DNA from: JAWPMT01 sp965267435 | Lineage (GTDB): Bacteria; Bacteroidota; Bacteroidia; Cytophagales; Cyclobacteriaceae | Length of the DNA stretch: 64,000 bases | Assembly (NCBI GenBank): GCA_965267435.1 | Contig: OZ253960.1 | Coordinates: forward strand, 5,146,001 to 5,210,000 | Direction of reading: 5' to 3' | Shown here: in pieces, positions 52,307 to 60,410 of the stretch | How positions within the stretch are numbered: the first letter of the stretch is position 1 | Layout: each line of letters begins with the position of its first letter | Notes under the pieces: generated by a model | Told to the model about the DNA's origin: nothing | The model's database searches: none | What the model saw: the letters and a program-made list of their open reading frames with translations, nothing else | Made by a program: the position numbers and the translations under genes

Positions 52307-53299
52307 GTGGTTAGAATAGGAAACGTAGAAGTAGGAGAATTCCCTCTTTTGCTGGCACCAATGGAAGATGTCAGTGATCCTCCGTTTCGGGCGGTGTGCA
52401 AGCAAAACGGTGCGGACCTGATGTATACTGAGTTCATCTCTGCCGAGGGTCTCATACGGGATGCAGACAAGAGCATGCAGAAGTTGGACATCTACGACTA
52501 TGAAAGACCCATAGGCATCCAGATTTTCGGGGACAAGATCGAGTCGATGCGGGAGGCTGCTGCCATTGCCGAAGAAGCCAACCCGGAGATTGTGGACATC
52601 AACTACGGTTGCCCGGTAAAGAAGGTGGCTTGCAAAGGGGCTGGCGCTGGCATATTGCTGGACCTACCTAAGATGCAGCGCATGACGGAGGAGATCGTCA
52701 AGCGAGTGAACAAGCCCGTTACCGTGAAGACCCGATTGGGGTGGGACGAGAAGAACATCAAGATCCAGGAGGTAGCGCAGCGCTTGCAGGATGTCGGGAT
52801 TCAAGCGCTCACCATTCATGGCCGCACCCGCAAGCAGATGTACAAAGGTGAGGCGGACTGGACCCATATTGCGGCGGTAAAGGAAATGGCTGATATCAAT
52901 ATTCCAATCTTTGGGAATGGCGATATCGACTCCCCTGAAAAGGCCGTTGAGTACCGAAGCAAATATGGTGTCGATGGCATTATGATCGGAAGGGCCGCCA
53001 TTGGATATCCCTGGATCTTCAATGAGATCAAACATTTTATGGCGACGGGCAAGAAGCTGAGTCAGCCAACACTAGAGGAGCGTGTGGAGGTGGCGAAAAA
53101 GCATCTGGCATTTTCCATTGAGTGGAAAGGGGAGCGCAAAGGCATCTTTGAGATGCGAAGGCACTACACCAACTATTTCCGCGGCATTCCGCACTTCAAA
53201 CCCTTCAGGACACGCCTTGTCGAGGCCGAAAGTGGGAATGAGATCGAAACAATTCTGGAGGAAATCTCTTATACCTTCGGCTCATTAGCCGTTGCTTAA
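52307..53299 (+). CDS. dusB: tRNA-dihydrouridine synthase (DusB-like)
   Basis: 330 residues from a GTG. It is an FMN-dependent TIM barrel: LAPMEDVSDPPFRAVCKQNG at the start, then PEIVDINYGCPVKKVACKGA with the catalytic Cys, VTVKTRLGWDEKNIKI, LTIHGRTRKQMYKGEADWTH and GVDGIMIGRAAIGYPWIF. It reduces specific uridines in tRNA to dihydrouridine using NADPH. The GTG start gives the normal family N-terminus (VRIGNVEVGEFPLLLAPME); no ATG lies near. Confidence 0.96.
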   Translation: MVRIGNVEVGEFPLLLAPMEDVSDPPFRAVCKQNGADLMYTEFISAEGLIRDADKSMQKLDIYDYERPIGIQIFGDKIESMREAAAIAEEANPEIVDINYGCPVKKVACKGAGAGILLDLPKMQRMTEEIVKRVNKPVTVKTRLGWDEKNIKIQEVAQRLQDVGIQALTIHGRTRKQMYKGEADWTHIAAVKEMADINIPIFGNGDIDSPEKAVEYRSKYGVDGIMIGRAAIGYPWIFNEIKHFMATGKKLSQPTLEERVEVAKKHLAFSIEWKGERKGIFEMRRHYTNYFRGIPHFKPFRTRLVEAESGNEIETILEEISYTFGSLAVA

Positions 53300-53320
53300 T
53301 CATCTTGCTAGTTTCTGGAA

Positions 53321-54244
53321 ATGACAGAGAATAAGGGCCTCCTGGCCCGTGTCTTATTGGTCATCCTGGCCATGATCTGGGGATCATCCTTCATCCTTGT
53401 GAAGAAAGGGCTGGTGGGGTTGGCCCCTATGGAAGTCGGGTCGCTTAGGATCGTAGCAGCCTTTCTTTGCTTATTGCCATTTGCCATCAAGTATCTGAAG
53501 CATATTGAGTCCCGGGAATGGGTCTATCTATTGTCAGTAGGTTTTAGCGGCAGCCTGATTCCGGCGTTCCTGTTTGCCATCGCGCAGACCCGGCTTCCGA
53601 GTGGAGTGACAGGTATTCTCAACACGCTGGTGCCCATTTTCACGATTATCATCGCCGCGGTCATATTTGGGCACAAGCAGCCATGTAGGGCTTACATAGG
53701 CATTGCTGTGGGATTTGTAGGGTCGATTGTCCTAATTCTTGCCGGAGGCGGTGGTCTCTCAGGAATCAACTATTACGCGCTGCTGGTTGTACTGGCGACT
53801 ATATTCTATGCGACCAACGTCAACCTTATCAAAGAGTATTTACAAGGGCAGAAAGCGCTCGCCATCACCAGTGTGTCGCTATTACTGGTAGGCCCTATTG
53901 CATTGTATTTTCTCCTCGTACATACTGATTTTGTGGCCAAGCTCGGCACCAACCCGGCTGCAGTGTCATCAGCATTTTATGTCACGGTACTTGGAGTGAT
54001 GGGAACGGCCGTCGCTCTCATCATATTTAATCACATCGTCCGTCTGACCAATCCAGTCTTTACGTCTTCTGTGACATATATCATTCCGATTATCGCGGTG
54101 TGTTGGGGGTTACTAGATGGCGAGGCACTTAGCCCTATGCATCTGGTGGGCATGGCCCTAATTCTATTGGGAGTGTATGTGACCAATAAGAGGTCCGGAG
54201 CACCGAAAGGCGTACAGCAAAAAGCGAAGGAGCTCGCCAACTAG
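53321..54244 (+). CDS. EamA-family (DMT) transporter
   Basis: 307 residues with ten membrane helices in two EamA repeats. The first repeat begins LLVILAMIWGSSFILVKKGL and has LPSGVTGILNTLVPIFTIII. The second begins YYALLVVLATIFYATNVNLI and has FTSSVTYIIPIIAVCWGLLD and HLVGMALILLGVYVTNKR. DMT proteins export or take up small metabolites such as amino acids; the cargo is not predictable. It starts 21 bases after dusB and is probably co-transcribed. Confidence 0.93.
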   Translation: MTENKGLLARVLLVILAMIWGSSFILVKKGLVGLAPMEVGSLRIVAAFLCLLPFAIKYLKHIESREWVYLLSVGFSGSLIPAFLFAIAQTRLPSGVTGILNTLVPIFTIIIAAVIFGHKQPCRAYIGIAVGFVGSIVLILAGGGGLSGINYYALLVVLATIFYATNVNLIKEYLQGQKALAITSVSLLLVGPIALYFLLVHTDFVAKLGTNPAAVSSAFYVTVLGVMGTAVALIIFNHIVRLTNPVFTSSVTYIIPIIAVCWGLLDGEALSPMHLVGMALILLGVYVTNKRSGAPKGVQQKAKELAN

Positions 54245-54309
54245 ACTATTTTTCGAGACCAGGTCTTAATGCTGCAAGCAAAGGCGGCTTCAATTAGAAA
54301 ACAGGGCAT

Positions 54310-54338
54310 AAAAAAAGGGTTTCGCCCTCACGAAACCC
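54310..54338 (-). terminator. Rho-independent terminator, minus strand
   Basis: A perfect 8-bp stem GGGTTTCG/CGAAACCC (54317-54324 with 54331-54338) and a six-base loop. On the minus strand the hairpin is followed by seven T. No intact minus-strand gene ends nearby; it lies 150 bases beyond the ion-channel remnant, whose terminator it probably was. Confidence 0.75.
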
Positions 54339-54487
54339 CCCAGATATGAATTACAAATAGTTGTCGAATACTTTCTCGAATTCATTTTGAATATACAAGG
54401 GCCCTCATTGGCAAGCGATTGTTTCAGGCCCAGCCGGTATTATCCGGGCTGAATCCGAATAAATCAAGAATGGATAGGGGATCGCGA

Positions 54488-54790
54488 CTATACGAGGAGC
54501 TCGTGCTCCCTGAGGGAGCGTTCTTCGTTCCCTGGCGACTTCTCTTCGTTGGGATCGAGAAGTCGTGTCAATTGCAGCTCTATAGCCTCTAGTTTGGCAT
54601 GAAGCCTATGGTGCTCCTCAATCACCAGATCCTTGATATGCTGTCTTCTTCTTCGATCCCCTTGATACTGAATTCGTTCATCGTATTGACTACGATGGCG
54701 ATGAAGACATTGAGTGTGGTGTAGGTGGCGATGAGGATAAAAGAAAGTACAACAGGTCAAAGGGCATACCAATGCGTGAGTCTTTGAGAA
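54488..54790 (-). pseudogene. Frameshifted C-terminal remnant of a voltage-gated cation channel gene
   Basis: Read on the minus strand, three frames join to one recognisable protein end. About 54800-54739 gives RIGMPFDLLYF. The next frame, 54741-54625, gives SFILIATYTTLNVFIAIVVN, then TMNEFSIKGIEEED, before a stop. The third frame, about 54655-54488, gives HIKDLVIEEHHRLHAKLEAI and ELQLTRLLDP. This is the last pore helix (S6) and the coiled-coil tail of NaChBac-like/ion-transport channels. At least two frameshifts are present, and the voltage sensor and pore are missing upstream, where the nrdA terminator begins. It is not functional. The 633-base gap 54245-54877 holds only this and two terminators. 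Confidence 0.8.
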
Positions 54791-54808
54791 CTAAGAAAGA
54801 GAGAGCAT

Positions 54809-54834
54809 AAAAAAACCCTCCGTCTGGGAGGGTT
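54809..54834 (-). terminator. Rho-independent terminator of nrdB-nrdA
   Basis: AACCCTCC (54814-54821) pairs perfectly with GGAGGGTT (54827-54834) around a five-base loop. On the minus strand the stem is followed by seven T. It lies 44 bases after the nrdA stop and ends the nrdB-nrdA transcript. Confidence 0.88.
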
Positions 54835-54877
54835 CTTTACTCAGGTTATGATTATTAAAATACGAGGTTATTGACTT

Positions 54878-57274
54878 TTAGCTTCCGCACATCTCACATC
54901 CCTCAGGGTCATCCAGCGAGCATTGGATGGCGGCCTGGTTTTGCAGCGCCTCTTCCTCTCCTTTTGGAGGCTCAGGCGTGTCTTCCTGCTTGGGTTGTGA
55001 CTGTTCTTCTTTTTGGACGGTGAATTTGATAGCGTCAGTAGCGGCCTTGGTTCTCAAGTAGTACATGCCCGTCTTCAGGCCTTTCTTCCAGGCGTAGAAA
55101 TGCATAGAAGTCATCTTGCCAAAGTTCGCGTCAGTCAAGTGGATGTTCATGCTCTGGCTCTGGCAGATGTAGGCACCGCGATCTGCGGCCATGTCAATCA
55201 CCGATTTCTGAGAGATCTCCCAGACCGTCTTATACAGTTCCTTGATGTGATCAGGGATCTCAGGAATATCCTGGATCGATCCATTATTGGCTTTGATCTT
55301 GTTCATCATGCGCTCATCCCATAGCCCTAGGTTGATGAGATCTTGCATCATGTATTTATTTGCCACGATGAACTCTCCGGATAGTACTCTTCGTAGGTAC
55401 AGGTTGGAGGTAAAAGGCTCAAAGCACTCGTTGTTACCAAGGATCTGTGAAGTAGATGCTGTTGGCATCGGTGCAACCAGCAGTGAGTTACGCACTCCGT
55501 GCTTGCGGACTTGCTGCTTCAGTTGGTACCAATCCCATCTACCAGAGTCAGGCTCTACGCCCCACATATCAAATTGGAATATACCTTTTGAGACCGGAGA
55601 ACCCTTGAAGGTTTCATAGGTGCCATCTTCCTGTGCCATTTCCATAGAAGTTTCCATGGCGGCGAAGTAGATCGTCTCAAATATCTCTTTGTTGATTTGT
55701 CGTGCTTCCTCGGAATCAAAAGGGAAGCGCATCATTGCAAAGGTATCGGCTAGTCCCTGCACGCCTATCCCGATGGGTCGGTGACGCATATTGGACTTGC
55801 GCGCCTCGGGTACAGGATAGTAGTTGATGTCTATGACCTTGTTGAGGTTGCGGGTCACTACTTTGGTGATCTCATACAGCTTCTCATGGTCAAACGTCAA
55901 ATCGCTCTTGACGAATTTGGAAAGGGCAATGGAGGCCAGGTTGCAAACGGCTACTTCATCCGGTGCCGTGTACTCGATGATCTCAGTACACAAATTGCTG
56001 GACCGGATCGTTCCGAGGTTTTTCTGATTGGACTTGCGGTTGGCGTGGTCTTTATACAGGATATAAGGTGTCCCAGTCTCGATCTGTGCTTCAAGGATCT
56101 CAAACCACACCTCCTGTGCTTTCACTGTGCGACGGGCTTTTCCCTCTTTTTCGTACTTCTCGTACAGTCGCTCAAACTCCTCGCCATGCGAATTGCATAA
56201 GTCAGGTGTTACATCCGGACTGAACAGCGACCAGTCGCCGTTTTCCTCGACACGCTTCATAAAGAGATCGGGGATCCACATTGCGTAGAAGAGATCTCTT
56301 GCCCGCAACTCCTCTTTGCCGTGATTCTTCTTAAGATCGAGGAACTCGAATATATCAGCATGCCATGGCTCTAGGTAGATGGCGAAGCTTCCCTTGCGCT
56401 TTCCACCTCCCTGATCGACATAACGAGCAGTCATGTCAAAGTTTCTAAGCATCGGTACAATGCCATTGGATGTGCCATTGGTGCCCTTTATGTATGCACC
56501 AGTAGCACGGATATTGTGGATGCTCAACCCGATACCACCTGCAGATTGGGAGATCTTGGCACACTGCTTCAAAGTGTCGTAAATACCATCTATGCTATCG
56601 TCCTTCATGGTAAGGAGGAAGCACGATGAAAGCTGTGGCTTAGGAGTACCAGCGTTGAAAAGTGTCGGTGTGGCATGAGTAAACCACTTCTCGGACATCA
56701 AGTTATAGGTTTTGATGGCTGAGTCCAGGTCTTCTCCGTGAATGCCTACTGCCACACGCATGAGCATGTGTTGAGGGCGCTCCACGATCTTGCCATCGAG
56801 CTTCATCAGGTAGGACCGCTCCAGCGTCTTGTATCCGAAGAAGTCGTAGTTGTAGTCTCTTGAGTAGTCAACAGCATCATCGAGTCGCTTGGCGTTGTTC
56901 TTGATGACCCCATAGGTACTGGTGGAGATGAGCGCGGCATTTTCCCCGGTTTTTGGGTTGACATAGGTATACAGCCGCTTCATGGTGTTGGAGAATGACT
57001 CCGAGGTCACCTTGTGTAGGTTGGAAATGGCAATGCGTGCCGCCAACTTTGCGAAGTCTGGATGGCGGGTGGTCATGGTCGCAGCTACTTCCGCTGCCAG
57101 GTGATCCAATTCGATGGTAGTGACACCATCGTAAAGCCCATCGATTACCTTCTTGGCGATTTCTACAGGCTCTACAAAATCTCGATTCAGGCCATCGCAC
57201 AGTTTTTCAATTCGGGCGGTGATCTTATCGAACTTCACGGACTCTCGCCGTCCGTCTCTTTTTATTACTAGCAT
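54878..57274 (-). CDS. nrdA: Ribonucleoside-diphosphate reductase, alpha subunit (class Ia)
   Basis: 798 residues. An ATP-cone (residues ~1-90, MLVIKRDGRRESVKFDKITA) gives allosteric activity control. The ten-stranded barrel has the redox Cys in PQLSSCFLLTMKDD, the thiyl-radical Cys in SSNLCTEIIEY with Asn and Glu, and the partner Cys in EVAVCNLASIAL. MPTASTSQILGNNECFEP is the phosphate-binding loop. The C-terminus ends DDPEGCEMCGS, a CxxC for reduction by thioredoxin. With NrdB it makes dNDPs. The gene follows nrdB at 29 bases and ends with a strong terminator. Confidence 0.97.
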   Translation of the reverse strand: MLVIKRDGRRESVKFDKITARIEKLCDGLNRDFVEPVEIAKKVIDGLYDGVTTIELDHLAAEVAATMTTRHPDFAKLAARIAISNLHKVTSESFSNTMKRLYTYVNPKTGENAALISTSTYGVIKNNAKRLDDAVDYSRDYNYDFFGYKTLERSYLMKLDGKIVERPQHMLMRVAVGIHGEDLDSAIKTYNLMSEKWFTHATPTLFNAGTPKPQLSSCFLLTMKDDSIDGIYDTLKQCAKISQSAGGIGLSIHNIRATGAYIKGTNGTSNGIVPMLRNFDMTARYVDQGGGKRKGSFAIYLEPWHADIFEFLDLKKNHGKEELRARDLFYAMWIPDLFMKRVEENGDWSLFSPDVTPDLCNSHGEEFERLYEKYEKEGKARRTVKAQEVWFEILEAQIETGTPYILYKDHANRKSNQKNLGTIRSSNLCTEIIEYTAPDEVAVCNLASIALSKFVKSDLTFDHEKLYEITKVVTRNLNKVIDINYYPVPEARKSNMRHRPIGIGVQGLADTFAMMRFPFDSEEARQINKEIFETIYFAAMETSMEMAQEDGTYETFKGSPVSKGIFQFDMWGVEPDSGRWDWYQLKQQVRKHGVRNSLLVAPMPTASTSQILGNNECFEPFTSNLYLRRVLSGEFIVANKYMMQDLINLGLWDERMMNKIKANNGSIQDIPEIPDHIKELYKTVWEISQKSVIDMAADRGAYICQSQSMNIHLTDANFGKMTSMHFYAWKKGLKTGMYYLRTKAATDAIKFTVQKEEQSQPKQEDTPEPPKGEEEALQNQAAIQCSLDDPEGCEMCGS

Positions 57275-57303
57275 AACTGGGCGATTAAGATGTGGTGAAT
57301 GGG

Positions 57304-58296
57304 TTAAAAGTCTTCATCTAAGCTAAACTTGGGCTTGTCCTTTTCGGCATTCAATACTCCGGCTTTCTGATACTCTCCCACACGCTTTTCGAAGAAATTG
57401 GTCTTGCCTTGCAGCGAGATCATTTCCATGAAATCAAATGGGTTGGTGGCATTGTACACCTTGGGACAATTCAACTCTGCCAACAGTCGGTCTGCGACAA
57501 ACTCTATATACTGACACATCAGATCGGAGTTCATGCCGATCAGTTTCACTGGCAATGCGTCAGTGACAAATTCTTTTTCTATAGCTACAGCGTCCTTGAT
57601 GATTTCCTGAACGGTCTCGACCGGCAGCTTATTGACCAAGTGATCATTGTATAGTAAGCAGGCGAAGTCACAGTGTAACCCTTCGTCTCTTGAAATCAAT
57701 TCGTTGGAGAAACTTAGGCCGGGCATCAAGCCGCGCTTCTTCAACCAAAAGATTGAGCAGAAGCTGCCTGAGAAGAAGATGCCTTCTACAGCGGCAAATG
57801 CTATCAGGCGCTCAGCGAATGAGCCCTTGTCGATCCAGCGTAGTGCCCAATCGGCTTTGGTTTTCACACAATCCATCGTTTCGATCGCATGAAGCAAGCC
57901 ATCCTTCTCTTCTGGATCTTTGACGTATGTGTCTATTAAAAGGGAATAAGTCTCTGAGTGGATGTTCTCAATGGCGATTTGGAAGCCGTAGAAGAACTTT
58001 GCTTCTGTGTATTGTACCTCAGATACAAAATTCTCAGCGAGGTTTTCGTTGACGATGCCGTCACTGGCGGCAAAAAATGCCAATACATGAGTTATGAAAT
58101 GCCTTTCCCCGTCATTCAAGTTGGCCCAATCCTTAAGATCCTGACCTAAATCGATCTCCTCTGCTGTCCAAAAACTTGCTTCCGCTTTTTTGTAAAACTT
58201 CCAAATATCATCATGTTGTATTGGGAATAACACAAAACGGTCCTTATTCTCTTGGAGAATAGGTTCTTGCAGTTTCTCGACTACTTCTTCACTCAT
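57304..58296 (-). CDS. nrdB: Ribonucleoside-diphosphate reductase, beta subunit (class Ia, tyrosyl radical)
   Basis: 330 residues. The di-iron ligands are visible: D49 in AEEIDL, E110 and H113 in IAIENIHSETYSLL, Glu in FAAVEGIFFSGSF, and Glu-His in LISRDEGLHCDFA. Y117 is placed as the radical Tyr (E-x2-H-x3-Y as in E. coli). The C-terminal KPKFSLDEDF is the tail that docks into NrdA. It precedes nrdA in one operon. The 469-base upstream region contains three DnaA-box-like sequences and may be its control region. Confidence 0.97.
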   Translation of the reverse strand: MSEEVVEKLQEPILQENKDRFVLFPIQHDDIWKFYKKAEASFWTAEEIDLGQDLKDWANLNDGERHFITHVLAFFAASDGIVNENLAENFVSEVQYTEAKFFYGFQIAIENIHSETYSLLIDTYVKDPEEKDGLLHAIETMDCVKTKADWALRWIDKGSFAERLIAFAAVEGIFFSGSFCSIFWLKKRGLMPGLSFSNELISRDEGLHCDFACLLYNDHLVNKLPVETVQEIIKDAVAIEKEFVTDALPVKLIGMNSDLMCQYIEFVADRLLAELNCPKVYNATNPFDFMEMISLQGKTNFFEKRVGEYQKAGVLNAEKDKPKFSLDEDF

Positions 58297-58538
58297 GGCT
58301 CTCTGTTATCTATTTGTTCTTTATTTATTTCTTCTTGCGAAGCTCTCCATAATGACAAAAAGCACAGGCAATATGTTTCCCCGTACGCTCGCTTGCGCAT
58401 TTTTTTACACAGCAAAAGTTTGAATGTCAATAGTGGACGCTGTCCCGAAAGAAAAGTGGTTTATTTTTCTGACAGGCGTTTACAAATGTGTTCAAAAGGA
58501 CTAAAAAAATCAAGCAAGGCCGTCGTCTGGCTTGCATG

Positions 58539-58678
58539 TTATCAACAAGGTGTGGATAAGTGGATAAAGCATTTATTAATAGGATGTTAGGCTTCTCAGT
58601 GGAACTGAAACTTTCAGGAATTTTGGCGAAATTGGGCAGTTAGAAAAAATGGAGAAGCACAAAAAAAAATTATCCACA
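58539..58678. promoter_or_regulatory. DnaA-box cluster between nrdB and rplU
   Basis: Two perfect TTATCCACA boxes occur (58551-58559 on the minus strand as TGTGGATAA; 58670-58678 on the plus strand). A one-mismatch box TTATCAACA lies at 58539-58547, next to the first. A direct repeat GTGGATAAG/TGGATAAAG follows the first perfect box. The gap is 469 bases, rich in A/T runs and without a convincing gene. DnaA control of nrd genes is known in E. coli; an origin or DnaA-titration site is an alternative. Confidence 0.6.
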
Positions 58679-58707
58679 CGTTAAGAAATTATTAACCGCA
58701 CTCGGTG

Positions 58708-58738
58708 TTTGATATTTGAGGGGAGCTTGGTATCTTTG
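58708..58738 (+). promoter_or_regulatory. Promoter of rplU-rpmA (TTTG-N19-TATCTTTG)
   Basis: TTTG at 58708-58711 and TATCTTTG at 58731-58738 with exactly 19 bases between them match the Bacteroidota sigma consensus fully. The expected start of transcription gives a leader of about 20-25 bases before the rplU ATG at 58766. It is the best promoter in the window and supports assignment to the phylum. Confidence 0.85.
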
Positions 58739-58765
58739 CAGTCCTTTTTTTGAAGAGAAAGAAAT

Positions 58766-59077
58766 ATGTACGCAATAGTAGATATCGCGGGCAAACAATT
58801 TAAGGTTGAAAAAGACAAGTATGTATACGCTCCCCTGATGGATCAGGAAGAGGGTAGCTCAGTCGATTTCGACAAAGTCTTGCTTGTAGATAATGATGGG
58901 AAAGTCAAAGTCGGTACACCTGTTATAAAGGGTGCGAAAGTTTCGGGCAAGATCCTGGAGCACGTGAAGGGCGACAAGGTATTGGTTTTCAAGAAGAAGC
59001 GACGGAAAGGCTATAAGAAAAAGAATGGCCATCGTCAGCGCTTTTCTAAGGTATTGATAGAAGAAATTAAAAATTAA
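58766..59077 (+). CDS. rplU: 50S ribosomal protein L21
   Basis: 103 residues, the family length. MYAIVDIAGKQFKVEKDKYV opens it, VDFDKVLLVDNDGKVKVGTP follows, and the basic end VLVFKKKRRKGYKKKNGHRQ carries the L21 signature. It binds 23S rRNA in the large subunit. It has its own strong promoter at 58708 and is followed at eight bases by rpmA, the usual gene pair. Confidence 0.98.
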   Translation: MYAIVDIAGKQFKVEKDKYVYAPLMDQEEGSSVDFDKVLLVDNDGKVKVGTPVIKGAKVSGKILEHVKGDKVLVFKKKRRKGYKKKNGHRQRFSKVLIEEIKN

Positions 59078-59085
59078 GATATCTC

Positions 59086-59349
59086 ATGGCTCACAAAAAA
59101 GGAGTAGGTAGCTCTAAGAACGGTCGAGAATCGGAAAGTAAACGCCTTGGTGTTAAGATCTACGGCGGACAGCGTGCCATCGCAGGTAACATCATTGTAC
59201 GTCAACGCGGCACCAAGCACCACCCTGGTGTAAACGTCGGCATTGGTCGTGATCATACTTTGTTCGCGTTAATTGACGGAACCGTTAGATTTCAAAAGGG
59301 TCGACAGGACAGATCTTATGTCCACGTAGATCCAGCTCAAGAGGCTTAA
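59086..59349 (+). CDS. rpmA: 50S ribosomal protein L27
   Basis: 87 residues: MAHKKGVGSSKNGRESESKR, LGVKIYGGQRAIAGNIIVRQ, RGTKHHPGVNVGIGRDHTLF. This is the full L27 signature. There is no N-terminal extension needing cleavage as in Firmicutes. Its N-terminus reaches the peptidyl-transferase centre. Co-transcribed with rplU and followed by a clear terminator. Confidence 0.98.
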   Translation: MAHKKGVGSSKNGRESESKRLGVKIYGGQRAIAGNIIVRQRGTKHHPGVNVGIGRDHTLFALIDGTVRFQKGRQDRSYVHVDPAQEA

Positions 59350-59367
59350 GAGGCCGAAAGGAATGCA

Positions 59368-59393
59368 GCACGACACGCGTCGTGCTTTTTTTT
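59368..59393 (+). terminator. Rho-independent terminator after rpmA
   Basis: GCACGAC (59368-59374) and GTCGTGC (59379-59385) form a perfect 7-bp stem around ACGC, followed by eight T. It closes the rplU-rpmA unit 19 bases after the rpmA stop. Confidence 0.93.
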
Positions 59394-59422
59394 GCGGTAC
59401 AGGCAGTACTCATCTATCTTCG
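59391..59422 (+). promoter_or_regulatory. Promoter of the FabH-like gene (TTTG-N20-TATCTTCG)
   Basis: TTTG at 59391-59394, overlapping the end of the terminator's T-run, and TATCTTCG at 59415-59422 are spaced by 20 bases and fit the TTTG/TAnnTTyG pattern. The second box ends four bases before the ATG at 59427, so the message may be leaderless. Confidence 0.6.
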
Positions 59423-59426
59423 AACC

Positions 59427-60362
59427 ATGTTTTTGGAGAATATCTCCTATTATCTGCCCTCGGACGTTGTTCCGAATTCATTTTTTGAGGGCACATCCGG
59501 TATATCCAATCAATGGATTGTGGAACGTACCGGTATTTTGGAAAGGCGTCGTGCGCAGCCATCAGAAAATTCCCATACGATGGGAGTTGAAGCGGTGAGG
59601 CGCCTGAAGGAAACCACGGATCTTTCTGATGTGGACCTGATCATAGGTGCCACCTACACGCCCTATGACACCATTGTCACACTTGGTCATGTCATTCAAC
59701 ATGAGTTGGATATCGCCGACATTCCGGTGCTTTCTGTCTCTTCAGCATGCTCTTCTTTCATCAATTCGGCCGAAATCGTAGAGGGCTATTTTTCTCTTGG
59801 CAAGGCTAGGAAGGCCCTGGTCGTGGCATCCGATCACAACTCTGCCTACAGCCGGGATGAAGAACCAAAGTCTGGTCCCCTGTGGGGAGACGGTGCGGCC
59901 GCGGCTCTCTTTACCAAAGATCGTCTTAGTGATTCCGCTATGGAGGTGAGAGAAGTCAAGTCCGCAGGAGCGGCTACGGTTGGCAAGGCGCTGGAAGGTG
60001 TCAGTTTGCGACCGAAAGAAGGGCTGTCCCTGCCCAACGGCAAGGACGTCTTTACTCACGCCTGCGCAAAAATGTCGGCGATCACCTGGGAGATCCTGGT
60101 TCGAAATGGATACTCGGTCGAACAGTTGTCTTACATCGCCCCTCATCAGGCCAACTACCGCATTACCCGCAAGGTGCTAGAAAATCTGGGTGTCGATCCC
60201 TCGAAAGCACTATCTAACATCGAATATTTAGGAAATACGGGTTGTGCAGGCGCTGTTATCGCCCTGGGCGAAAAGTGGCATGAGTTCAAAAAGGGGGATG
60301 TGGTTGTCGCTCCGGTGTTTGGTGGAGGCTACAGCTACGGCGCTATCCTAATGGTGAAATAA
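59427..60362 (+). CDS. 3-oxoacyl-ACP synthase III-like enzyme (KAS III/FabH family)
   Basis: 311 residues from ATG 59427. The open frame begins 15 codons earlier inside the rpmA terminator, which I reject. The substrate-gating start is GISNQWIVERTGILERRRA. The catalytic Cys is in SVSSACSSFINSAEIV, the His in SYIAPHQANYRITRKV, and the Asn in NIEYLGNTGCAGAVIAL. It condenses an acyl-CoA with malonyl-ACP. It stands alone, not in a fab operon, so it may be an extra FabH-like enzyme (for example for special lipids) rather than the main one. Confidence 0.88.
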   Translation: MFLENISYYLPSDVVPNSFFEGTSGISNQWIVERTGILERRRAQPSENSHTMGVEAVRRLKETTDLSDVDLIIGATYTPYDTIVTLGHVIQHELDIADIPVLSVSSACSSFINSAEIVEGYFSLGKARKALVVASDHNSAYSRDEEPKSGPLWGDGAAAALFTKDRLSDSAMEVREVKSAGAATVGKALEGVSLRPKEGLSLPNGKDVFTHACAKMSAITWEILVRNGYSVEQLSYIAPHQANYRITRKVLENLGVDPSKALSNIEYLGNTGCAGAVIALGEKWHEFKKGDVVVAPVFGGGYSYGAILMVK

Positions 60363-60363
60363 A

Positions 60364-60389
60364 AAAGGCCGTCGTTAGACAGCCTTTCT
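60364..60389. terminator. Bidirectional terminator between convergent genes
   Basis: AAAGGC-c-GTC (60364-60373) pairs with GAC-a-GCCTTT (60378-60387) around GTTA. The stem is flanked by A on the left and pyrimidines (CTT) on the right. It lies between the FabH-like stop at 60362 and the stop of the minus-strand gene at 60411, so it can serve both. Confidence 0.65.
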
Positions 60390-60410
60390 TCCAGATCGTT
60401 TTGTGGGACC

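Noticed and set aside
58252..58590. 112-codon open frame running from nrdB into the nrdB-rplU gap
   Set aside because: The first part is antisense to the nrdB start; the rest is low-complexity and contains the DnaA-box region. There is no promoter or family match.
58297..58765. Chromosomal origin of replication
   Set aside because: Only three boxes are present, with no dnaA, dnaN or other origin-linked genes and no skew data; kept as an alternative within the DnaA-box entry.
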